Positions 1 through 12,125 of a DNA stretch of 64,000 nt are shown here, in pieces. Made by a program: the position numbers and the translations under genes. Where the stretch lies: contig BDSL01000041.1 in the NCBI GenBank assembly GCA_003116995.1, forward strand, positions 124,001 through 188,000, in the 5' to 3' direction. Origin of the DNA: Yamagishiella unicocca (lineage: Eukaryota; Chlorophyta; Chlorophyceae; Chlamydomonadales; Volvocaceae). The notes below the pieces were generated by a model. The model was given only the letters and a program-made list of their open reading frames with translations, was not told the origin of the DNA and ran no database searches. Positions within the stretch are counted from its first letter, which is position 1. The number at the start of each line of letters is the position of its first letter.

Positions 1-612
1 ATTAGAGAGATCCTGTAGTACGACGAGAGGGATTCTGCTCATGAAAACCCGTTCCATAGCCCAATCTCAACCCATTCCGCCGCCTGGTCCCTCTGGCACT
101 ACCGCCGGTGCCGTTGCCACAGCCGCAGCGGCAGCAACAACAGCACCGCACCACAGCGCTCAAAACGACCCTCCCCTCCCTGGACTCAACCCTGGCTCCA
201 GGTAGCCAGCCCCAGGACGCCCACCCCACCCGCCCCGACCTGTCCTCCAGCATGCATTTCAAAACGTCTGTTCTAAACGGTTTTGTCGGGCATCCACGGG
301 TCTCCCTCGAGCCCTCCCCGACCTGTCCCGTCACCCCCCGCAGCTGCGCCGCACCTGCCGCTGAAGCGTCCCCGAGCTCCGCCGCCGAACCCATCCACAT
401 GTCGTACGAGGTCCCGCTGCCGGGCGAAGGCACGCCCCCAGCGGCGCTGCTGCCGTCCGCAGGCGACGGCGGGGCATCGTCGCCCGCCGCGGGGCCAGGT
501 CGCGGGCAGGTGATGTTGATGCCAGTGGCTAGGGCGAACCGCTCCGATCGCAGCGCCACTGCGTCGTACAGCGCTGGCTGGTTTACGAACACGCGCAGCG
601 TAGGCTGCTCCG
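1..612 (-). CDS. Partial gene, unknown product (runs off left edge)
   Basis: A minus-strand exon runs from about 612 to about 339 and reads ...LRVFVNQPALYDAVALRSERFALATGI... before turning Gly/Pro/Ser-rich. An intron (about 338 to 13) follows, ending in CTACAG just before the left edge, so a further exon starts at about 12 and leaves the window. The peptide has the look of the start of a periplasmic or extracellular solute-binding-like domain (a beta strand, then 'ATGINITC'), but that is only an impression and no family can be named. The intron holds a dispersed repeat copy (241-313). The N-terminal exons, to the right on this strand, were not found. Confidence 0.45.
241..313 (-). repeat. Dispersed element family 1, copy 1
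   Basis: Reverse-complement copy of a roughly 75-bp sequence also found at 61310 and 61914. Its core, read on the minus strand, is GACCCGTGGATGCCCG, an A-run, then CCGTTTAGAACAGACG, then GATGCATGCTGGAG. It lies inside the intron of the partial gene at the left edge. Confidence 0.8.
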
Positions 613-639
613 ACGGGGGAAAGTGGGGTTGGGTTGGGG

Positions 640-3600
640 TTGGGTTCGGCGGAGCAAGGCGTGTGTCGGCGAATGGGCGTGTCGGCGAATGGGCATGTCG
701 GCGAACGGAACTTTATGGAAGGGACCCGGGCACTGGTGAGGGCATGTGGAAGGGCACCTTTGCCTAACCCCCTTGGTCACATACGGCCCTTTTTATTTCT
801 TTTTTCCGTCGTATTTCAGGCCCACCCATGTCGCTGTATCTGCTTCATAAAGGCGCGAGCGTAGCGAATACGCATCCGGGTCCTGCATCGTAAGGCCCTC
901 CCCGCCCGCTCCGCCTGCCCTCGTATCCGTCCCGGACACGAGGTCACGTGCGTGCAGTGTACGGATGCACGTAGACCCGATTGAACACACCCGCAGCCAT
1001 GTCCCATGTGGGGCCACGAGTGCCCCATGTGTGGCCATGCGGGCGAGGATGCCCTCTTGATCGTGGTGCAGCTGTGCGGCCCCGAAGACGATTGAGTGTG
1101 CAGTTGGTGACTGGAGGGCTCAGCGGCGTGCAATGCGCGGTTGCGAGAAGGCAACGTGCCAACCAGGGCTCCAGGGGCACCCCCGGGGGGCCGGGAGGGC
1201 CGGCTGGCCATGCATGTCTGGGTGTGAATGCCGATCGAATGACACCGCGCGACACGGTGGTCCTGTCGATTGCACCTGAAGTGCGCTACAGCGAGCGATG
1301 GCGCAGTGCTCGCCATGGCGGCTGCAAGCCGTGCGCTGAGCACAGCGAAGGGGCAGGTATGCGCGGCAGGCGGGCGCGGTGTCGATCGGAGCGTGGGTCG
1401 GTTACTTCTTACCACGTCAGCCTCGCTGTCGGCGCCATCGCACTGCGCCAAGAAGCCCAGCAGTGTGCTTCGCTTGGTGCCGCCGTCGTGTTGGGCGCAG
1501 CTGTGGTGCAGGTTGACGGTTTTCAGTCTTCACCAGTTGCGGCATTATCGTGAGATATGAAAGTCCCGGACAACATTTAGAACTGTGCAAGCGATTCACC
1601 TCTCATAGAGCCTGGCCACAGCGCTGCTCCGCCCAGTGCAGATGTCTGTCGACTCCGGCTGAGCACCACAGTACGCCAGGAGCATAAGCAATAGTACCAG
1701 ACCCAGCTCCATAGTCCAAGCCCGGCGGCCGCAGAGTAGGGTCTCATACGGCCACCCTATCAGTGCGTCCCTCACATGCCGTGTCCATAGGCATCCAAGC
1801 CGCGCCAGGCATACCAGGTCTTATCCAAAGCATGAACGTAAGGAATAAGAGACTGATGCAATGTAGTCTTAGGAATCGGTCGATGTGTGAGCATAACCCG
1901 CGAAATCGCAGGTAGTGGTGGAAAGTTATTTCTACGCATCAAAATGTTGCAACGGATACTGATTGTATATGCTAATCATCGCACCCAACACGTTAGCGCA
2001 GAGGGCCTATCCAGGCTCGAACAACAAGAAGGGTTTGTCGTCGGACAGGAGGCACGTGAAGCTATGCGCCGTTAGGAGTTATGAATCTAAACGGACGCCA
2101 TTTGTTTGTTTTGTTTGCTGACAGAGGAGAATTTTTGAGGGTCGCGACCGACTGCGGCGGAAGGAAGTCGCATCATTAAGAAAATATGTGTCATCAGGAC
2201 TTCTTTGCGCTCATAAGCCCATTTTCTGTTCTGGGCAATGCACCCGTTTCGTAGTCAAAGGTAACAAGTTCCTGCATGCTTGTAATCTTAAGCCCAAAGG
2301 GGCGCTTGGACGACTTTTGTTTCATGGCTACGGCAACCTCACGATTTCCATTTGCATCAGATAAAGTAAGAAGGAGTTGTCAAGCCTCTACGAATACAAT
2401 ACTATACCTCGACGTAACCGCGATATATTACCGGTAGACGTCATAGACATATCTCTGGTCGCTCGTGCCTGAGCAAGCGACGTAGTGCGAAAACCTCTTC
2501 TCAGTGATAAATGTTACAGTGTTATCAAGCCCTGGCAGATGTCACACAACTGGCACACGTGCCACTACGATTTCCTAGGAAGCGACCAGCGGCGCTGTAC
2601 AACACTGAGTCAATAGCTAATACGAGGATGCTCACGGTAAATGCCAATAGCCATCATAGCAGTTGTACTGTGTGTTGTATGCTAACATGTTTGCCAAACA
2701 ACGGTGAGGTCTCGGTGCAGGGTCCCCCTCTTGTCCTCGGCTTGCCCGGGTGGCCTGGGGTGGCCCGGGCTTGCGGGGGCCTGCAATGGGGCCCATATTA
2801 TATGGACCATTAAGCCGACGAATTCAAAACGGGATTCCGTCGCATCATCATCGTACCAGAGTTCCTGCAGCACACCTCTGCAGGCGCCGTCACATGACGT
2901 ACGTTAATACACGGCGAGTGGAAGTAGCGCCACCAAAGTAAACAGCACAGTTCGCGTCATAAAATGCGGACGCAGCAATGCGGACGAAAGGTACGGGACA
3001 TCTATGACCGCATAGAAGCAAACCCATATAGACCCCGAAACAATAAACCGAAATAAACAACGGTTATGTGTGCGCGACGGTGCCCGCGCGAGTCAGGAAG
3101 GGCTTTTTCGACCAAGCTCATATTGGCCAGGGCCCGTGTGTAAACCGGCCGGCGCCTTGCCGTACCCGTGCCTCGTCCGAATCGTAAACACTATCCCGGC
3201 GCAGCCTTCCAGGGTTTTTAACTGGCATCGCGCGCTCTAGTAAAATGTCCTTGCGTTATTGCGTACCATAGCGTAATGAATGCAACTGTGCACAGACCAC
3301 TTTCACTCCAAAGCGCTTCTTCTTCCAACACCAACAGGTCGCGACAGGCCCGGCCCCATTGCCCGCAATCAACAGGGCGGCGCTGCAACTCCCTGCTCGG
3401 CAGTATAGATGGTGATACTGGACACCCAATCAAGAGTGCCGTCGGGCCGCCGCGGGGAGCTCAAATAAGCCAATTAAACTTCAAAGCAACCTCAGGCCAT
3501 GCCTAATGAATCCATGAGCCGCCCCTAGGATGATTCGAGCCGACACATCTTGGTTAACCGGTGAAAGCCTTAATATGCCCAACCTGTGTTTCTACACCAT

Positions 3601-4240
3601 CACCGCCATTGCTGCGACCACCAGCTCCACAGCTCGCGACCACTTGCCCCGCAGCTCGCAAACCAACTGCCAACATCAACCGAAATCATGGGTGGGTCTG
3701 GTTAGCATCGGCTCGACGCCCCCTTCAACCATCGCCCGTCCTGCCGACCCAGGTCAGGTCGTCTAATGATGGAATGAAGTGCAGCGCAACGCATAGCGCG
3801 CATCGTGTCCAAGTCGTTAACGCTGCTTGCAAAATTGACAAGAAACCGATAGAAGCGATATGCGGTGAATGTCAGGCATCTCGCAGCCAGCCAAAGTGGG
3901 CTTGTCAGAGTCCGAGCCGGCAGCCCGGTACCGTCAGCAGCAGCCTCAACCTCGACTTTGAGCTGGGCGCCAGTCTATGCACCTCCCAGCCAGCAAGACG
4001 TGTACACTCCGTTGCACGCGAGCAACGGCACGATGTTTATTGTGCATCTTTATCTGCATCTTCGCCTCGCCAAGCCCAATCTCAGTAACAGATCTCGCGC
4101 GTGCGTATGGGTGATCGCTACCACGGGCCCCTACGCCTGGAGATCCGTCCACAAAGACCTTTATGCTAAAGGACCCTCCACACACCTCGCTAGCAATGCA
4201 TCATCAGATCTCCCCCAGGGCTAACACCTCACCTTACGGC
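640..4240. other. No supportable gene; intergenic
   Basis: There is no reading frame here with recognisable domains or consistent splice phase. A short imperfect tandem repeat (about 15 bp, core GTGTCGGCGAATGGG) lies at about 663-712. The stretch from about 1600 to 3500 is more AT-rich than the genes. It would hold the promoter and 5' exons of the left-edge gene and the 3' UTR of the kinase gene, but nothing in it decides this. Confidence 0.5.
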
Positions 4241-4387
4241 TCAGCTAACCGTGCAACCGCAACTCGGCGCGGCGCCTCAGCTAATCGTGCAACCGCAACT
4301 CGGCGCGGCACCTCAGCTAATCGTGCAACCGCAACTTGGCGAGGCGCCTCCCTCAGCTAATCGTGCAACCACAACTTGGCGCGGCGG
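4241..4387. repeat. 36-bp tandem repeat, four copies, overlapping a stop codon
   Basis: Four near-identical units of 36 bp (the third is 39 bp), each with the core CAGCTAATCGTGCAACCG followed by CAACTCGGCGCGGC. The last unit encodes the final residues of the minus-strand kinase, and its stop codon lies inside the array, so the repeat sets the C-terminus. Confidence 0.85.
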
Positions 4388-7300
4388 CAGGGCTATCCGC
4401 CGAAATCGCATCCCTGCAGGGTTGTTCTCCCGCCACGCCTCCTCCCGCCGCTGTCCTCGCCGCCGGCAGCTTCTTGCCGCCCTTGCCGCTGGACAGCCCC
4501 ACCACCGCCTCCGCTTGCTCCACCGCTAGACAGCGCAGCCGCGCCTCCACTGCCGCCATCGCAGGGCGCACCAAAGGGTCCTGGTGCCAGCAGTCAGTGA
4601 TGAGCTGCCAAATCGGGTCAGGAATGGCCTCAATGCGCGCCGGGCGGTAGCCAGAGACGATAGTGTCGGGCCAGTCCTCGCACTTGTGTAGGATGCCGGG
4701 CAGGTCGGGGCGCTTGGTGCCGATGTGCGATACGGCCAGCAACGATCGAGACCAGATCTCGTACATAATTACCCCGAAAGCGTACACGTCGATCTTCTCG
4801 TTGTACGGCTGCTGCAACCGGATCTCCGGCGCCATGGTCATGCAGGATCCGGTCTCACCCGTCAGCCGATACACCACCTCCATGCTGCCGTCAAACGAGC
4901 CCAAATCCAAGCTCACCTCCCTGGCTGTGACGGGCCGAGACAGAAGATTCTCATGGTTTGCAGACTGCAGCCCGGGCTGCATGGACACTCCCTGTCCGGT
5001 GCTACAGCCGGGGGGGCTGACAGCGGGGTCGTTCTTGCTTGCCGTGTCGCGGTATGGCTGGAGGCAGGTTCCGGCAGAGAGACTGTGGAAGTAGCCGTGG
5101 GGAATGTTGTTGCCGTCGCCGCCGATGACGACGGCGCCTGGGGTGTTCAGAATGTCAGCGGTGGTACTGGAGAAGGGGGCGTCACCCAGCACCCGGTGTT
5201 GGGCGTACAAGCGGCCACCGACGGGCGCCGTGTTCGCGCGGCTATTGGCCGGCTGGGAGGCGCCGTCGACAGCGCTGTCGAGAGGGGGTCGGAGCTGAAG
5301 ACACGGCAGGTATATTTCGTGCTGCTCGTCGCTCTTGGCACTTGGACTTGACGACGACGATTGCTGGTCGCCAACCAAAACAGCCACGCTTAGGCCGCCG
5401 CCGCATCCGGCGCTGTAGCCGCCGGCGCTAGGGACAGTAGCAGCAGCGGCGCCAGGAGCAGTGGCATTGGCGTCCGTTTCGTTGGGAGTGCATGAGACCG
5501 CCGGTGAGGCAGGCCGCTGTTGCCCGGCAGCGGTGCCAGCATCAAGCGCGCGCGGGCCCTGGCCGAGCTCGGCACTGGGTCGCAGCGCTTCCTCCTCTCC
5601 CGATTCCGAGAGCCGAAAGATATCAGCGGCATCTCCAGCGACTGCGCTGGCTGGTGCCAGGCCAGACAGCCCAACGCTCCCTTTACGGCTGCCAGCACCA
5701 ACAAAGCTCGTCGCAAACTTGCTCAGGAAGCTGCGGCTGCGGCTGGGGACGCGCTGCCGCTGCGAGGCCTGGTTCGGAAGTCGCCACCCTCCCGCGTTCA
5801 ACCCCCGTTGCGGCTGAGCAAAGTCGCCACTGCGGATGTCAATCGGGCGCAGCATGCTGCCGCCTTCGTGCACAGCGTAGAACAGCGCCGCGGCGCTTGT
5901 GGCAGCGCCGGCTTGCACGGTAGCAGGCGCCGTGGCTGGCCGCGGGTAGTTGTTGTTGCCGCGGACCGAGGCGTCACACATGACGGTTGCGGGCACGGCG
6001 GCTCCCGCGGCGCAACCGGCGGCGGCGGTGCCCGGGCGATTCGCCTCTTGGCATGTGGGGGCGGCCAGGTACGATGAGTCCGACCTGGCGCGCCGGCTGA
6101 AGGGCGACATGGCGGCGCGCAGCAGCGTCTCACCCTGACAACGCTCCAGTCCCAGGGGTCGCTGCGCAGGAGGCGGACGGAGGGCGGGGGGGCAGGCAGT
6201 ACGGCAGGGAAGTTCAGCGTGCTTCTATAGGTCAAACCACCGCCGGATGACGGGTTGCCTGGTGACAACGGGAGGCCTGAGGCAACCAGGCTGTGCAACC
6301 AGGCTGTGAAGGCCAGGCTGCGAAGGCCAGGCCCCGGCCCTATGCATGTGAAACCAGCACAGCCACCGGCGGCGGCGTCTCCCATGACGTAAACACGCGT
6401 CTCCACGTCACCCACCCACCGTGTGCAGTCCGAGATCCACCAGCTTCGCCACGGTTCGCTTGCTCCCGTCCGGGGCTGTGGTGCCGAGCATCACGTTGTC
6501 CATCTTGATGTCCTGTCGACGGGCGGGGGGGAGCCGAGAAGACCCGGTTACACGACAGAGGAAACGGAGGGAAGGAACTAGCCGGCGAAGAGTGTTCGGA
6601 CGTATGAGTGCACATGCCGGAAAACAAACTTGGGTTGTCTACCGGAAAAACGGGAAAGGAAACTAATTTACGCTAGCGTTTCGGCCGCAAATCGGAGCAA
6701 AAACTGAGCAAAATCGCCTAAGCTAGGACAAAGGCCGGAGACAACGGAGTTGTGCTGTCGAAGGGCGTCCTGGCTCCACCGAGGGACTGGGAGAGGCGCA
6801 GGTCCTGGCCCCGTCGTACAGGGTCCGCGGAAGCAGGCCGCAAAAAGGCCTTTGCTGTAAGCATGGTACTATCGAGCCCTAACGCCAGCGCCCGCAGCTA
6901 TACACTTGATTTGCGCCGGCACCACACACTAGTGGACGGACCAACACGGGTCTCGTGGGGTCTCGTTGCTGACTGCCATCGCTAGGGTTCTTGCTAGATG
7001 CCACAGGCAGTTGTACCGATTTATCGCTTTAAAAAACCCGTTGCACGATATGTACTCATGCTCCTTCAGTACGACGCGCTGATTTTGGTCCTCGTGCAGT
7101 CGTCCGCGACAGTTTGCTGCAGCGGCCCAGCAACCGCCCACTCGCGCGCGCTCGTACGACCGACCCAGCAAGCACCCATCGGCGGTACTTACCCGCTGAA
7201 TCACTGGCGGGGAGCAGCCGTGCAAGAAGGTAAGCGCCGACGCCACCTGAATACTCCAGTCGAGGGCCGAGGCGTTGTCGTACAGAAACTTCCAGGGTGC

Positions 7301-8052
7301 CAACAATTGTTTGTGCATGAGGCCGCACAGGGAGCCGCCCTCAAGTAGCTCCAGAACCAAGGCCCAAGTCGAGTGGATGTACCCACGCACCAGGCCCGGA
7401 AAGTCTGGTGGAAGCTCCAGGACGGCTAGGCAGCGCACGATGTGGCTGCGAGCAACAGGGAGCAAGCGTGGAATGGTGGGCGGTCCGGTCGCACGCAAGG
7501 ATGGCAAAGGCGCGTTGACAATAACGGGGGCATGGGAGCAGGAGCTTACAATCAACGCTAACGCACGTGCCCTCACCTGTGTTCCAGTTGTCGCAACAAC
7601 TCCCCTTCGCGGATGAACATCTTAACGGGGCAGTCTTCCCGTGGGCTCGGCCCAAGGTGTGGCAGTAATACCTTGACTGCAACGGGCCGTCCATCGTACG
7701 TGGCGCGATGAACAATTGCAAACGCCCCGGAGCCCACACTTTTGCCAATCTGAAGCCGCTGCGCCAAGCCTCCATTGGTAGGGGGCGACGCCGTTGCGGA
7801 CGATGAATTCCCTTCCTCACGTACACACACTGTCAAGTGTTGCGTAACCAATGGGCCGAATAAAATCAAAATGCGGCTTAGCGGCGCGGACGTTGGACCA
7901 GAAAATACGAGCATGTGCGAGAGCAGCTGACACCGAGACCCGCTGGGCTGGAAACAACTTATTGTGGGACATTGTAATGTGATCCACGAAATCCGTCTGC
8001 TGTTCAACATTTGACGCCGTTGTATCTCTTCTCCAAGGGGAACACAATCCAC
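4353..8052 (-). CDS. TKL-type protein kinase with giant activation-loop insert
   Basis: Serine/threonine kinase domain of the tyrosine-kinase-like group, spread over four exons whose phases agree: about 8052-7577, 7445-7193, 6512-6420 and 6134-4353. Visible motifs, in order, are a Gly-rich loop (GKSVGSGAFAIVHRA), the ATP lysine (VAVKVL), the helix-C Glu (REGELLRQLEH), the hinge (LVLELLEGGSL), the catalytic loop VIQRDIKMDN (HRD reads QRD, Asp and Asn kept), DLG in place of DFG (VDLGLHT), then MAPEI, DVYAFGVIMYEIW and the RP of subdomain XI. About 400 low-complexity residues separate DLG from the RLTGETGSCMTMAPE segment, far beyond a normal activation loop of about 25. It is probably catalytically active because the key Lys and Asp residues are present. 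The start codon is uncertain; upstream exons may exist (9590-9959, 10680-10849). No membrane segment was seen. Confidence 0.85.
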
Positions 8053-9589
8053 ATGCAGTTGGAACTATCGCTCAACGGCCGGGATAGACATTGATACCCA
8101 TGCAAGACCCTGATACGTGTTTTGCAATGCCTTGCCTCCTAGGTTTGGTGGCGGGACGGCTATGTCGGAAGTGTATCGATGCGTACCCAAACAAGTATCT
8201 CGGCATCGTCCGAATTGTGCTTTCACTAACCTCCTTGAAATTCGGTAGTCATAAAGCTACTCCAGGTGTCCCAGCTTATTGAATATTAGTTGCGCCGCCT
8301 TGCGCGTGTTGCGGGAGTCAAAGGAAGGCGCCGGGTACGTCGACCTGTCCAAACGCTTCCATTATATTCACATAGTCTGATCATGTGAGAACGGTTGAAG
8401 CACATTATGAGCCATATGGCCCAGCGTGACTGCTCTGTACTGCAGCAAAAGTGCAGGACCAGCCACGTTGGCACCGTACTCTTGCGAGCCTGCATGACCA
8501 ATGCGACGCTCTTAGCGAAATAAAATTCATCATTGTAATTAAAAAACGTTACAGTGTCCTCAAGCCCGGGCGAGCCCTTGACAGGAGGGGAGCCCATACC
8601 GAGATCTCACCGTACGCACCGTACGAGGACCGAGCGCGGGCAATCAGCCGACGCCCCAAAAGGCACAGGGAAGACTGGAAACTCCGCCGCGCCCAAGAGG
8701 GCGGGGCCCCGACGAAAAAGAACAACCTAGGCACCCCGAGCAAGGCCCACCAGGGCCCGCCAAAGGAAAACGCCGCCTCATAAAAAAAATGAACGGGCTC
8801 AGTCATCGATACTCCATTACTTAATCGAGAACTGGGACCTTATCTCCACTTCCTTGCTGCTGTGAACGTATACACTATTCCTAATCCTGGTGCTATCATT
8901 AATGGAGGGATCGTCGTTAGGGTGGACATGCGGTTTTTTTGCGAACTGCTGTTGTGTTAAAAGCCTGTCTCACTGCTTGGACTCGAAATCAGCTGAAATA
9001 TAACAGCCAGCATCCTTTCGCATACGTTATTGCGAAGTGGTGGAGGCAGTCCCTTTCCCGTGTGTGCAAGCAAAAGGGAGGTTTAAACTACGCATACCTA
9101 CGGTATCGCCGTGGCACAACTATACCAATACGTAAGTAGATGAGCTACATCTAACTCCTTTAAACCGGAAATTAAGGGCGCTTCGTAGGCGGTGGCCTTA
9201 CACAGCAGTCAATTGGACACCGTTAGGGTGCTGTCAATAATACATGCCAGCGTCTTGGTAGGGTTTGATATAATCTTTATGAATTTAAGGGTTGAAAGGA
9301 ATCGCATCCGATCCAAGGCTACCAAGCAATTTAGTGTCGCAAGCTATGGTGTTAGCGTATGCCTGTATGCCTGACCTGCCCTGCCGGCGTAAGCAGACCC
9401 CTGCAGGCCTGTAGCCAAAGGACCTAACGACATCCAATGAAAGTACGTTTTGGAGAAAGTTAATCCAAAGCGGATTGCCACTGCAGACCCCAAGCAGATT
9501 TTTTGCGGATGGCAACCATTGCCTGTTTGGCCGCCGCCTGCGGGATACACCTCTGCAACCCTGCAACCCGCTTTGTGCAATCACTCCTC
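8053..9589. other. No supportable gene
   Basis: AT-richer stretch. At about 8560-8790 a plus-strand reading frame rich in Arg, Lys and Pro ends in a stop directly followed by a run of A (ATAAAAAAAATG). That could be the A-tailed 3' end of a retro-copied sequence, but no reverse transcriptase or other domain supports it. Nothing else was identified. Confidence 0.35.
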
Positions 9590-9959
9590 CAGAAACAGCA
9601 GTTGACAGCACATCTGTAGCAGTCTTGGACCCTATATAATCGACTTGAACACCCATACTGAGGGGACTGCCGGCCAGCAGTGGGTGCTTGAGGGGGCCGG
9701 TGCCGGATTCCTTGGGCTGGGAAGACCGGCGCTGGGACAGCCCATGATAGGGCCCGTCGTCCATGCTCCCTAGGGCCCCGCCCGCGGGCTTTGTAACGAG
9801 GTCTGTGGTCACGTCGCTTGCGTCGGCACTGTCTAGATTGGCCATGGATGGCGGCCGTTGAGAAGTTGAGTGATAACGCACCCTATCCCTCCCGCCCGCA
9901 TTCTTTTCACGCCGACGTGGGCCACCCGGCGGCTTGGCCCTGGACCACCATTTCTTCAT
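9590..9959 (-). other. Possible upstream exon of the minus-strand kinase gene
   Basis: A minus-strand reading frame starts MKKWWSRAKPPGG and continues with a Ser/Gly/Pro-rich segment (MANLDSADASDVTTDLV, HPLLAGSPLSMGVQVDYIG). It resembles the linker that often precedes TKL kinase domains in algae. No clean donor site was found, and the codons do not match any family I know. It may equally be non-coding. Confidence 0.25.
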
Positions 9960-12125
9960 CGTCGCGCGGAGCGTGGTTCGCTGCGCCCCTCCCTGCGTGA
10001 GCTAAAGGTATCTTCCTGCCTACACTCCTATCCTCCATCGAAGCGGCCGCTTTCCGCGGCCACTTTCTCCGGATACTTTTTGGCAGGAGTCCTTGGCTGC
10101 TCCGGACGTTCACCTCATGGCGCGTGCTCTGTTCTGCGTCGAGCGCCCTCGCGCACCTCTCAACCGCAAGTGCCCGCTTTCGGCGGCTGCTTTTCTCCTC
10201 TCCGCCATTGTGCGGATTCCCTCTGCTGTCCCGGACCGCGTTCCTTTTCTAATGGTGCCCTCCGGGCCCAACTAACACGTCTTAGTTGTGCATGCGGTGA
10301 GCGAGCGAGCCCTGGTCTTTTTCCATGTGGGCTGCTGTCTGTGGCGTGCGTCCAACTCTCATGGTTGAACGCCCTTTGCGCTACTCTTCCTTCAGCTGGT
10401 AGCAACGACGATTGGCACGTCTTTGCGGGTTGCGGCCATTCTGGGCTCTTCCACCTGCCACTTGCCGACTCTCCGGCGTGATGATAAGCATTACGTTACG
10501 AAAGTGTCGCCCGTTAGATACGTATCGATCCCACTGCGAACTCACTCATGCTGCATCCGCAGCATGGACAAACCAGCTGTCGTTACAAGATCCATTCGGC
10601 ATATCAACCCAGGGATGTCCTGTCCTTTGCTCCCCTGTCTTGACTAGGAACCCACAACACCGCCTGGCCAACGTACAGGATTGCGCTTGAGGCCCTCTGC
10701 ACCGCTGACAACATCCTTTCCTCATTGTCAGGCGATGTGCCCGATGGTTCTACTTTCTGTCTGGAACCCACTGTAACCGTTACAGAAGGGGCCACCCAAT
10801 CCCGGCAAGAATTGGGCGCGGTGTTCACGGCAGCACGTTGGGTCACCATACGGACGATTACTGATCAGAGTGTCCTGAAGGGGTAAACCAGATAAGGCGC
10901 CAAAAGGGCCAGACTCGGCAAGGGCGCTGCAACACGCATGCGACAACGTACACTCGACAAACATTCAGTCGCTGGGCACATACCACCAAGCTCTCAAATG
11001 CTCCATGCATATCGCTGTCATGCAGGGCCATGCACGATACCATTTCGCTCCCACGCCGTAACGTTCACAATCATTGCTAATAATCGTCAGCATCATCCTC
11101 ACGTGTTGGCATGAGTAAGCTACATGCTCGTGCTCTCGCACCTTTAGGACGAGCGAACTAAACACACTGTGTTCTTGACGCGAACATGCAATGCGCTGGA
11201 AAAGGACTGCCAAGCCACGGACACGCCAGCGAGAAAGCGCGGTACCTGTATCCAGCCGATAGCAGCCAACACAGGATCCAGTCCACGGCATCCACGTGAA
11301 CAGGGGACCTCACGAAAAGAAAAACTCCCGAGCAGTGGCTCGGGCGGTGGCACGTGCACAGCGGAAGGTATGCGCGGGCTTCACGGAAACGAATAATCAT
11401 CGGCATGGTACGGTCGAAGATCAGCTTATGGCAGCCTTTCCTACAAGTTAAAACATACCAAATATTATGGCGGAACTAAGTCGAGGAGCCGAACTGCGTG
11501 GGACACATACAAGGGAGCGATCGCGGGATAGAAAGGGATAGAACCCATCGCCATCCACGGTTTCCGTGTGCTCCCATCGGACGCCTCCACCACCACCTTT
11601 CTCACCGTGGTTTTATTTCAATTATTTATTGCGAGTATCATTCACTCATGACGAACATGCGTCCAACATGATCGCGCCTTCACATCAATTACCCTGACGG
11701 TGCCGACGCGAGTGCAGGCCACCAGGAATATTACCCTGGCAACCATGCAAAGATCCTTTCAACAGACAAGGTCTTATCACTAAGACCCCTTTCTTAAGCA
11801 TCCCAAACAACCAACACAACCGTCAACGGTAGCGACAACTAACACTCTTCCGCATCGCCCGGCCAGTCAACAAGCCGAGCCTATCACAGCACCGCCAGGA
11901 GGCAGCACCTCCCGCGGAGAGACAAGAAGGTACACAAGCGGGATTACCAACGCGTCCTGCACGCTCTCGGCGGCATGCTGAGCCCGGGCGCTACTCCGAA
12001 CGCTGTCGAAAACACGTGGCTCCAAGCCGACCCGCGCCTCCCCCGCTTAGTGAACGGTACGACCGCTCACCCCCCGTCTCCTCCACTCGCCAGCGTGATC
12101 TTCTCTGCTAACCCCATCATTCCAA
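9960..12125. other. No supportable gene; one weak coding candidate
   Basis: A minus-strand frame at 10849-10680 (starting MVTQRAAVNTAPNSCRDW) looks protein-like and could be a further 5' exon of the kinase gene, but it has no domain match. The stretch from about 10050 to 10450 is unusually C/T-rich on the plus strand. The rest (10.9-12.1 kb) has nothing recognisable and probably includes the 3' UTR of the LRR gene. Confidence 0.3.

Noticed and set aside
4353..6077. Plus-strand frames overlapping the kinase C-terminal exon
   Set aside because: GC-rich coding sequence leaves open frames on the opposite strand. Only the minus strand shows kinase motifs.
8560..8790. 3' end of a non-LTR retrotransposon
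   Set aside because: Only an A-run after a basic reading frame is seen; there is no reverse transcriptase, endonuclease or target-site duplication.
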